DNA of 44,506 bases from Cyanocohniella sp. LLY. GTDB taxonomy: Bacteria; Cyanobacteriota; Cyanobacteriia; Cyanobacteriales; Nostocaceae. Under the pieces are notes generated by a model. That model was not told the DNA's origin. It saw only the letters and a program-made list of their open reading frames with translations, and ran no database searches. Position 1 is the stretch's first letter. Each line of letters opens with the position of its first letter. This document shows, piece after piece, positions 15,658 to 24,000 of the stretch. Location: contig JAKOMP010000049.1 of the NCBI GenBank assembly GCA_022241785.1, positions 1-44,506 on the forward strand, in the 5' to 3' direction. Position numbers and translations under genes: made by a program.

Positions 15658-17493
15658 TCATGATATTTTGAGCTTTTCTTTTTTCATTTTCCTAAAAGAA
15701 ATTCTAATCAACTGGTAATTACCTCTAGTGGCTAAATTTTCGTAACTATCTGGCGGTAAGTCCATGTTTACGAAAGTTTTCGGTTCAGCCAAGACTAGCA
15801 AAGAGGGATACTGTTCTTGCTGGGAACGCCGTTGCTGAATATGATCTAAAGATTCTTTAGTCAGTTTAAGGAAATTTATTTGCCGTTGGGTGTAGAATAC
15901 TATACTCGGTTTTTTGAAGCCAACCATGAGTAATTCTTCATTTGGTTCTTGGACTTCTAACATCAGTGCAGACAGTTCTCGCAAAGGTAATTGGCGTTGC
16001 TGATCCATTAAAAACAAAGCAGGCATCAAGACAATGATCAAAAATGCCATAAACACTGCTAAATTCATCTTGATCAGTGAGTGCCAACGGCGACTAAGGA
16101 TCAAAAATGCCATGATGATGGCACCAAATAGCCAAATAAAGCCGCCTAGTTCTGGTAAACCTGCATTTTTAATTAGTAAGGGGTAGTCGGGTGCTACTGA
16201 ATTATCACCTAGTAAATAAAATATGTGAAACAGTGCTACTGAAAGTACAGTGGCAAATACAACGTTTATCCAAGCACTGACCTTGATAAAAGAGGATGCA
16301 GAGGTAATTTCTTGGTTGTTATCAGAGAAAAAATCGCTCCATAATAGCGCTACCAAAATAGCGGCGGCTGGCATTAACGGCAAAACGTAGCTGGGGAGTT
16401 TAGTAACAGCAATAGTAAAAAAGCCAAAAATAGTAACAAACCAGACACAGGCAAATAAACCCAATTGCTGAGAGCGTTCTTGAGATAGCCAGTGCGATCG
16501 CTGCCAAAATTTTAGTCTAGCCAGGGCTACAGGTAAATATATTGAGTACGGCGCAAAGCCTAGCAGTACTACTAAAAAGTAAAAATACCAAGGTGCAGAG
16601 TGATTATTAACTACTTCTGTGAACCGTTCTATATTGTGGTATCCAAAAAAAGCATTAATAAAATCCCACCCATTCCGCCAGGTAACTAACAAATACCAGG
16701 GGGCTGATAACCCGAAAATAATCAGCGTACCCATGAAGGGACGCATTTCCCAGAATACTTCTCTAAATTTGCCTACATAAAGTAGAAATGCCAGAATAAT
16801 TAGCCCAGGTAGAACAATTCCTACAGGCCCTTTGCTCAAAATTGCGCCCGCAATGAGTACATAAAAAGCCAAATACCATTTATTAGGGAATATAGATCTA
16901 GTTTGAGGTGCTTGTCCCTGAGTACTAGAATTTTTGGCATATCCCAAATAAAAGCACAACAATGCCGATGCCATGCAGCCAGTCAGCATCATATCTGAGA
17001 CACCCGTTCTGCCCCAGACAATCATTTCTGGATTAAGTGCCAGCATCGCTGCTGCTATGGCAGCTATGGCGTAGCGACGATGAGGACGTGAAACTTGTTC
17101 TAAGGCATCTTTTTGCGTGAAATACCAGTGTAAAGTGTAAAAAGTTAAACCAATTACGGCCCATGCTGCCATCGCCGACGGCAGACGTACTGCCCACTCA
17201 TTCACCCCAAAAATTGAATAGGCGATCGCTTGACACCAATAAATTAAAGCGGGTTTATCAAACCGAGTTTCGCCATTGAAAAAAGGAGTGATCCAGTCAC
17301 CTGTGATAAACATTTGCCGGGAGGCTTCAGCAAACAATGGCTCTGTTTCATCAACTAAGCCGACATTGCCCAAATTCCACCCGTAAGCAACCCAACTAAC
17401 CACAACTAACACAGTCACAGTAAAAACTGGACTCTTCGCTAAATTGTTGAGCCACTCGTTAACAGTACGCGGAACACTCAATTTTATCCTCAT
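15658..17493 (-). CDS. GT39/ArnT-like membrane glycosyltransferase
   Basis: 611 residues with about eleven membrane segments and a soluble C-terminal tail. The first periplasmic loop carries the acidic pair in GLVDETEPLFAEASR (Asp48-Glu49), the catalytic motif of the dolichyl-phosphate-mannose/ArnT class. GDWITPFFNGETRFDKPALIYW follows, which is typical of ArnT-like bacterial enzymes. Such enzymes transfer a sugar from a polyprenyl-phosphate carrier to a lipid or protein on the outer side of the inner membrane. Donor and acceptor are unknown here. It stands alone, with tandem heptamers and a hypothetical gene upstream. Confidence 0.85.
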   Translation of the reverse strand: MRIKLSVPRTVNEWLNNLAKSPVFTVTVLVVVSWVAYGWNLGNVGLVDETEPLFAEASRQMFITGDWITPFFNGETRFDKPALIYWCQAIAYSIFGVNEWAVRLPSAMAAWAVIGLTFYTLHWYFTQKDALEQVSRPHRRYAIAAIAAAMLALNPEMIVWGRTGVSDMMLTGCMASALLCFYLGYAKNSSTQGQAPQTRSIFPNKWYLAFYVLIAGAILSKGPVGIVLPGLIILAFLLYVGKFREVFWEMRPFMGTLIIFGLSAPWYLLVTWRNGWDFINAFFGYHNIERFTEVVNNHSAPWYFYFLVVLLGFAPYSIYLPVALARLKFWQRSHWLSQERSQQLGLFACVWFVTIFGFFTIAVTKLPSYVLPLMPAAAILVALLWSDFFSDNNQEITSASSFIKVSAWINVVFATVLSVALFHIFYLLGDNSVAPDYPLLIKNAGLPELGGFIWLFGAIIMAFLILSRRWHSLIKMNLAVFMAFLIIVLMPALFLMDQQRQLPLRELSALMLEVQEPNEELLMVGFKKPSIVFYTQRQINFLKLTKESLDHIQQRRSQQEQYPSLLVLAEPKTFVNMDLPPDSYENLATRGNYQLIRISFRKMKKEKLKIS

Positions 17494-17573
17494 AAGTTAT
17501 TAGTCAATAGTCCACAATTAAACATAACTAGTCCATAGTCGTTAACTAGCTGTGTTTTGTTCTTAAAAGAAAA

Positions 17574-17620
17574 GGGAGTAAAGAGTAGGGAGTAGGGAGT
17601 AGGGAGTAGGGAGTAGGGAG
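17574..17620. repeat. Heptanucleotide tandem repeat (GGGAGTA)n
   Basis: One GGGAGTA, one variant AAGAGTA, then four perfect GGGAGTA units and a partial one. It lies between two minus-strand genes. The reverse complement (TACTCCC) recurs at 35551-35586. This is an STRR-type repeat. Confidence 0.9.
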
Positions 17621-17655
17621 ATGAAGAAGTATTTTTGTTCTTGTACTCACTCCTC

Positions 17656-18255
17656 TTATGGATTTAGTACCAATAACCATTCTTGATTTTGCTGATTCCA
17701 TTCAGGCAAGGAAGTTTCCCCCACTACATAGGGCCCCCAGTAGCGCCGGGAACCATCTTGTGCAAAGGCAATTATAATATCTCCTGGCTCTAACTTCAGA
17801 TTCCCATTAGGTAGGGACAACTTCAACCCTTTTTCACTACCTTCTTGGGGATCAAAGTCCCAATGGGCTGGAACATCATTGTTTATTTGTTTATTATCAG
17901 CATTTTTTACCTGTGGTTGCCGAGCCAGTAAGGCTAAACGCACAGGTTGATTGGTGCGATTGCTCATGCGTAAGTTGCCCTGATTTTTGACATCAGCAAC
18001 TGAGTTTTGCCGATCTGCCAAAATGTGAGTCTGGCTTAACCCCTCTGGAGGAGTTGGGGTGGCAGATGGATTGGTGATATTAGTAGAAGTACTTGTTTTA
18101 TCAGAGACAGGTGATACTGGAGCTTCATCTAATTGTGATGTATCTGGATCGACTGACTCAAAAGAAACACTGATATCCCAGAATCCCACTAGTAAACCAA
18201 GCATCCCCAAAGCACAAACTGTGACAACAGCGTTACGATACACTGTAGATTTCAT
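17656..18255 (-). CDS. Membrane-anchored hypothetical protein
   Basis: 199 residues from the ATG at 18253-18255; an upstream in-frame TTG at 18273 is less likely. One N-terminal hydrophobic helix (about 8-27, AVVTVCALGMLGLLVGFWD) acts as signal or anchor. Next comes a Ser/Thr/Pro-rich linker and a C-terminal domain of about 100 residues (NRTNQPVRLALLARQ; LPNGNLKLEPGDIIIAFAQDGSRRYWGPYVVG). The domain looks all-beta and periplasmic. The family is not recognised; similar reading frames are expected in other Nostocales. Function is unknown. Confidence 0.6.
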   Translation of the reverse strand: MKSTVYRNAVVTVCALGMLGLLVGFWDISVSFESVDPDTSQLDEAPVSPVSDKTSTSTNITNPSATPTPPEGLSQTHILADRQNSVADVKNQGNLRMSNRTNQPVRLALLARQPQVKNADNKQINNDVPAHWDFDPQEGSEKGLKLSLPNGNLKLEPGDIIIAFAQDGSRRYWGPYVVGETSLPEWNQQNQEWLLVLNP

Positions 18256-18792
18256 ATTAATAATGGTTAGCAATAATATTTTGTTTAGCCTTGACCAAAT
18301 ACTAGCCTATTATCGGCAGAGGTAATTCCAGATATTGGCCTATTAAGTTGATATGCACTCTGAGAAAATCAAGTGATGCCATGTATCAGAAATGGCAGTC
18401 TTTTTATAAAATATTGGCATAAATAATTACATAGCTTTTTTACTAAACAAGAACGAAAAACCCAGCTTTTGCGTCAATTAATTCAGCATAAGCACAAAAA
18501 TTACGTAAAATATGATGCACAAATAAGTAATCTATTTGTAGAGATACAAAAAGCAGCTTTTCAGAATCAGGTAGTGTGAGTCACCATGTGCTTTTTCATC
18601 AAGTATTAAACTGAACTCTTAGACATCTTTAAATTTATTAATAATTTACAATAATCTTAGCGTATTCTTCTATAAGTCTAAAAGCTTTATTTACATCGTC
18701 CTGTACTAAATTGCTCTTCTCTCCTTCACTTGGCTGCGGTTGGTGTAAAATATGTCATTACTGAAAATTTTAGCGAAAGTTCCGAACCTACG
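18256..18792. other. Divergent intergenic region, no gene seen
   Basis: About 540 AT-rich bases between the anchored hypothetical protein and the Ycf20 gene. It holds the two divergent promoters. No stable RNA, long repeat or credible frame was recognised. Confidence 0.5.
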
Positions 18793-19125
18793 ATGCAAAA
18801 TACTCGTCTGACTAACTTGTTTGACGCCATCGCTAGGCGTTTGGGGCAATGGTTTTTAAATCCTTGGCGGCGCTTATCGTTACTGACTATTAGTTTTTTG
18901 TTTGGCTTTTTTCTGGGAACGGCGATTTCTACCATAGCTGGACAAAGAGGTACGTTAGACATTTTGATTGCGGGAATTTTAGTGGTATTTACAGAGGTTA
19001 CTAGCAGAATATTCTATAGTCGCAGCTTTATGGCTAGGCAAGCACTTTGGGTAGAATCACTCAATTTACTAAAAGTGGGTTTTATTTACAGCATGTTTGT
19101 TGAAGCCTTTAAATTGGGTTCGTAA
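18793..19125 (+). CDS. Ycf20 / DUF565 family membrane protein
   Basis: 110 residues from the ATG at 18793 (MQNTRLTNLFDAI); a TTG 63 bases upstream would add a non-matching leader. It shows the family pattern: an amphipathic N-terminus, NPWRRLSLLTISFLFGFFLG (about 23-42), a second membrane segment with TLDILIAGILVVFTEVTSR, and a third near the C-terminus (LLKVGFIYSMFVEAFKLG). Ycf20 is conserved in cyanobacteria and algae, and the green-alga homologue has been tied to non-photochemical quenching. The biochemical role is unknown. It ends two bases before the glycerate kinase ATG, so the two are very likely co-transcribed. Confidence 0.85.
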   Translation: MQNTRLTNLFDAIARRLGQWFLNPWRRLSLLTISFLFGFFLGTAISTIAGQRGTLDILIAGILVVFTEVTSRIFYSRSFMARQALWVESLNLLKVGFIYSMFVEAFKLGS

Positions 19126-19127
19126 TT

Positions 19128-20144
19128 ATGAGTTGGTGTTTAGATGATGCAAATGCAACATGGCAGCAGCAAGCAAAGGCAGCGGCTTTAGCAGACACTT
19201 CAGTGGCTAAGGCTTTTGGTATCACACCCTCAAATGTGGATGAAATGATCCAAAAGCGATCGCACTTACTAAAATCTGTACTACCCAATTTTTACCAATT
19301 TTGCCAAATTAAATTCTCCGTGGCACCTGAGGCTATGTTGGGTATATTATGGGACTTGTGGCTACCACTAGGAATGAAAATTGCGTCGCAGCACCAAGAG
19401 TTGGGCCGTCCTTTTATCCAGGGAATCCTGGGAGGACAAGGAACAGGTAAAACCACCATGTGTCAGGTTTTGGACTTAATTCTCCAGGAATTGGGATACC
19501 GCACCTTGAGTTTATCTTTAGATGATTTATATAAAACTTATAGCGATCGCCTGGCTTTAACACAACAAGATCCTCGGTTAATTTGGCGCGGCCCACCGGG
19601 AACCCATGATATTGATTTAGGTTTACAAGTCCTAGATCAAATTCGTCAATGCCAAAGTCCTGTGAGTATTCCCCGCTTTGATAAATCTGCATATAACGGT
19701 GCAGGCGATCGCACTACACCAGAAATTGTCCACGATGTGGATATTGTATTATTTGAAGGTTGGTTTGTCGGAGTACAACCCATTAATCCCGATGTCTTTG
19801 ATCATGCACCGCCACCCATCGTTACAGAAGAGGATCAGGCATTTGCTAGGGATCTAAATGAGCAGTTAAAAAATTATCTACCATTGTGGGAGCGATTAGA
19901 CAGTTTAATGGTGCTATATCCCATCGACTATCGTTGTTCTCTGGAGTGGCGTCAACAGGCAGAACAACAAATGATCGCTGCCGGTAAGCCAGGTATGAGT
20001 AATGCACAAATAAAAGATTTTGTCAATTATTTTTGGCGATCGCTACACCCAGAATTATTTATTACGCCGTTAGTGAAATCTCCTTCAGCAGTCGATTTAG
20101 TGATTGAAATTCATCCTGATCGTAGTATTGGCGCAGTTTATTGA
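19128..20144 (+). CDS. glyK: D-glycerate 3-kinase
   Basis: 338 residues, matching the plant/cyanobacterial GLYK family. The P-loop is GGQGTGKT at 102-109, followed by LSLSLDDLYKTY, and RFDKSAYNGAGDR with the substrate-binding region, then DIVLFEGWFVG. It phosphorylates D-glycerate to 3-phosphoglycerate, the last step of photorespiration that returns carbon to the Calvin cycle. From memory, the Nostoc PCC 7120 homologue (alr2873) was shown to have this activity and also lies beside a convergent diguanylate cyclase. Here the 3' ends of the two genes overlap by 7 bp. Confidence 0.93.
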   Translation: MSWCLDDANATWQQQAKAAALADTSVAKAFGITPSNVDEMIQKRSHLLKSVLPNFYQFCQIKFSVAPEAMLGILWDLWLPLGMKIASQHQELGRPFIQGILGGQGTGKTTMCQVLDLILQELGYRTLSLSLDDLYKTYSDRLALTQQDPRLIWRGPPGTHDIDLGLQVLDQIRQCQSPVSIPRFDKSAYNGAGDRTTPEIVHDVDIVLFEGWFVGVQPINPDVFDHAPPPIVTEEDQAFARDLNEQLKNYLPLWERLDSLMVLYPIDYRCSLEWRQQAEQQMIAAGKPGMSNAQIKDFVNYFWRSLHPELFITPLVKSPSAVDLVIEIHPDRSIGAVY

Positions 20145-21088
20145 TCCAATGGTATAAATTTAACGCGATCGCGCCCCTCTGATTTTGCTTGATACAATGC
20201 TTGATCAGCCATAGCAATCATTTCTTGTAAGTCAGAGCCAGGCTGAGGAATTGTTGTAGATACGCCAATACTGATGGTCACATAAGGACTAACTTGGGAA
20301 GTACCGTGAGGAATAGCCAATTTCCTGATGACAGAGCAAACGGTTTCAGCCAAGAGAATAGCCCCTTCGGTATCGGTTTTTGGTAAAATAATGGCAAACT
20401 CTTCGCCGCCATAACGAGAAACTAAATCGGCAGGACGTTTAAAAGTATTTTTAATAGTGTTGGCGACTTGTTGTAAACAGCGATCGCCTGCTTGATGACC
20501 ATAGGTATCGTTGAAAAATTTAAAGAAATCAACATCGCATAGAATCAAAGAAATAGGCATTTGATCTCGTGCCATGCGTTGCCATTCTTGGGTGAAATAC
20601 TCTTCAAATCGGCGGCGGTTAGCTACTTGAGTTAATCCATCGATAGTCACCAATCTCTGCAATTCTCGGTTAGCTGCTTCTAACTGTCGCTGAATTTGAG
20701 CTTGTTGAATCAAGCGTCTGACTCGTTGACGCAAAACAGGCCAGTGAATTGGTTTGGTGATAAAATCAATGGCACCTACGTCAAATGCCCGATCAACAGA
20801 CTCTTGGTCATCTAGCCCTGTAATCATTAAGACTGGCGTGTACTGACTATATTCTAGAGACTGTAACAAAGTACAACATTCAAATCCATCCATATCAGGC
20901 ATCATCGCGTCCAGTAGTACTATCTGGGGGTGCAATTTGTTACAGAGATTGATAGCCTCTTTTCCACTTTGAGCTTCTGCTATTTGATATCCTTCTCGTT
21001 CTAAGGCCAGTCGTAGCTGCATCCGGATAAATTGTTCATCGTCCACGATGAGAACTAAAGATTGGTCTTCTGGAAAAATTTTTTTCAA
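20138..21088 (-). CDS. Response regulator diguanylate cyclase (REC-GGDEF)
   Basis: 316 residues. The receiver occupies about 10-125, with the acidic pair DD at 16-17, phospho-acceptor Asp60 (VLLDAMMPDMDG) and Lys in ITKPI. A short coiled-coil (about 128-148) leads to GGDEF at about 150-312. The signature is RYGGEEFAI, and RPAD five residues before it is an intact inhibitory I-site. It makes c-di-GMP when the receiver is phosphorylated. The start codon is TTG at 21086-21088, inside the stop of the kinase gene (TTGA overlap), so it is translationally coupled. In Anabaena PCC 7120 the likely orthologue All2874 was reported as an active cyclase needed for heterocyst development under high light (recalled). 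Confidence 0.93.
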   Translation of the reverse strand: MKKIFPEDQSLVLIVDDEQFIRMQLRLALEREGYQIAEAQSGKEAINLCNKLHPQIVLLDAMMPDMDGFECCTLLQSLEYSQYTPVLMITGLDDQESVDRAFDVGAIDFITKPIHWPVLRQRVRRLIQQAQIQRQLEAANRELQRLVTIDGLTQVANRRRFEEYFTQEWQRMARDQMPISLILCDVDFFKFFNDTYGHQAGDRCLQQVANTIKNTFKRPADLVSRYGGEEFAIILPKTDTEGAILLAETVCSVIRKLAIPHGTSQVSPYVTISIGVSTTIPQPGSDLQEMIAMADQALYQAKSEGRDRVKFIPLDQ

Positions 21089-24000
21089 TCTGCCTCCTGC
21101 TTCAGTTCTCGTTGCAAAGCGGTTTTGACTAACTCATACTCCTGATAAAGTTTTGAGAATACTTCTAAACTGCCTGTCAAATTGCTACTAAGTCCTTGTA
21201 CTTCTAGTTGTTGACAGAGTTGTGCTAAAACTGTGGCTCCCACTGTACCGCTACTGGACTTAAGTTTGTGGGCTGCTTGCCATAAAGCTTGGGCATTTTG
21301 AGTAGTCACAGATGCCTTAATATCTTGTATCAACTGGGGAAGCTCTGTTAAATAACAATTAAGTAGTTCCGTAAGTGCTGCCTGATCTCCTGCCAACATA
21401 TTGCGTAAGGATTGTAGAATTTGGGCATTAATGACAGTAAATTCCGAATTTATTCGCAGTCGGCATTTGCTGAGTGCCTGAACTAACTCTGCGATCTGGA
21501 CTGGTTTGCTCATGTAGTCATCCATACCTGCTGCCAAACAGATTTCGCGATCGCCACGCATGGCATTGGCAGTCATGGCGATAATATAAGGACGAGAATT
21601 AATGTCCCATTGTTGACAGATAATCTTAGTTGTCTCCAGCCCATCCATTTCGGGCATTTGTATATCCATTAACACCACATCATAGGGCTGACGTTGCAAT
21701 GCCTGGAGTATTTCTAGTCCATTAGTTGCGACATCGGCCTGATAACCAATTTTCTCTAGCATCAGCAGGGCAACTTTTTGATTGACGATAGTATCCTCTG
21801 CTAACAGAATACGTAACGGCAATCGTTGTGCTAGATGCCGATCAAGCACGGGAGTTTGGCGAACAGAAATACTAGCTTTAATCGGTTGATTACTTAAAAC
21901 ACAGGTGAAGACATTGTAGAGTTGAGACTGTTTAACTGGTTTGCTCAAAAATGTCACCAACAGGAGATCACTAAATTCACTGTAAGTTGCCGATTTTCCT
22001 AAAGAGGTGAGAATTACCAAGGGCAAATGCTGACAGCCAAATTGTTGGCGGATTTGCTGGGCTAGAGTTAAGCCATCCATATCGGGCATTTGCATATCCA
22101 GCACGGCAATATCGAACTGTCTTTCCTCACTGAGTACAGCTAAAGCTTCCTGTCCGGATTTAACTGCATGAGTTTGCATTTTCCAAGATGCTGCTTGTAA
22201 GCTGAGAATTTCTCTATTAGTGGCGTTGTCGTCCACAATCAATACCCGTTTGCCAATAAGCTGGGTGGGGAAAGTATAAAATTCATCAGGATCTGAATTG
22301 GCGACAACTTGAGTAGTAATAGTGAAATAAAAAGTGGAGCCTACTACAGCCGAATTAGCTGATAAATGCCATCCAGAACGGGGATTACCACCTACAGAAC
22401 CTTGGCTTTCCACCCATAGACTACCGCCCATCATTTCACTTAAGCGTTTGCTAATTGCCAGTCCCAGTCCTGTACCCCCATAGCGGCGATTCATGGAGGC
22501 ATCAGCTTGGGCAAAAGGCTGGAATAAGCGGGACATTTTTGCTGGTGGAATGCCAATGCCTGTGTCTTTGATGGTAAAGAGAATTTTGTAAATGTTTTTG
22601 GCTTTCTTGCTGGTTATTTGCCTGGCTTCCACAGAGAGGATCACTTCTCCCTGTTTGGTAAATTTAATGGCATTGTTGAGTAGATTCATCAATACTTGAC
22701 GCAGACGAGTTAAATCGCCCACAATCTTTGCGGGAACTTGGGGCTTGATTAAATAAGCCAGTTCAATATTTTTTTGAGCGGCTTTCGGGGCAAAGAGGTC
22801 GATGACTTTTTCTATACAAGTTCTTAAATCAAAAGGTTTTGCTTCTAGTTCTAGTTTGCCTGATTCAATTTTAGAAAAATCGAGAATGTCATTAATAATC
22901 GTCAGTAGGGCCTCTCCACTACTGCGAATTGTCTCTACAAAGTCTTGTTGTGGGGCAGTCAATTCAGTATCTAGCAGTAATTCTGTCATGCCGATAACGG
23001 CGTTCATGGGTGTGCGAATTTCATGACTCATCATGGCTAAAAACTCGCTTTTGGCCCGATTTGCCGCTTCTGCTTGACGTTTTGCTTGCTCTAAAGCAAA
23101 GTTTTTTAAGGTAAGTTCTTCACGTTGTCTGGTTTCTTGCTCTAGTAATTGAGCCTGGGCTAAGGCAATGCCTAGTTGAGCGGTTACGGCCTCTAATAAT
23201 TCAATTTCGTCTGGAGTCCATTGGCGAAAATCTCTACACTGATGTAAACAAATAGCGCCATTAGGTTCTCCTTGATAGGAGGTACGGACTGAAAGTATAG
23301 ATTTGAGGTGAATTTCTGGGTATACCAGTTCAGCATCTGGGAGTAGAGGATCAATGGATACATTTACCGAAGCGATCGCTTGATCTTGAGCGATGATTTG
23401 CTGAAAATAAGGATTGCCAATAATGGGCATCTCGATATTCAACACCGAGGGATAATTCCAGACAACATACTCTGCTACTACAGGTAAGCGGGGAATCGGG
23501 TCACGAATATAAGAGTGAATCAAACAGCGATCTACTGCAAACGCTTTACCAATTTGGCTAGCAGCCGTCTCAAAAATGCCTTTAGTATCGAGACTTTCAC
23601 GAATTTTCTGCGTGATTTGTCCTAGTAGCAACGCTCGATTAAATTGGCGTTTGAGTGCATCTTGTGCTTGTACGCGTTCAGTAATGTCAGTGTGAGATCC
23701 CACCATCCGCAGGGCATTTCCTTGTTCATCCCAAAGTGCTTGTCCCCGGTCAAGAATCCACTTGTAGTTACCGTCTTTACACAGTATTCGATGCTCACTA
23801 ATGTAAAAGGATGTTTTTTTAGCTAAGTGATCTTTACGTACTTCCATCACCATTTGCCAGTCATCTGGATGAAGACGCTTTACCCATTCATCTAAATCAT
23901 TAGCAATTTCGTTGTCTGCATATCCCAACATTTCCTTCCAGCGAGGAGAAAAGAAGACTTCGTTAGTTTTGATGTTCCAATCCCAAATGCCATCGTTATT

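Noticed and set aside
17574-17620. Possible CRISPR array
   Set aside because: The units are 7 bases long with no spacers; this is a simple tandem repeat. The same holds at 33206-33240 and 35551-35586.
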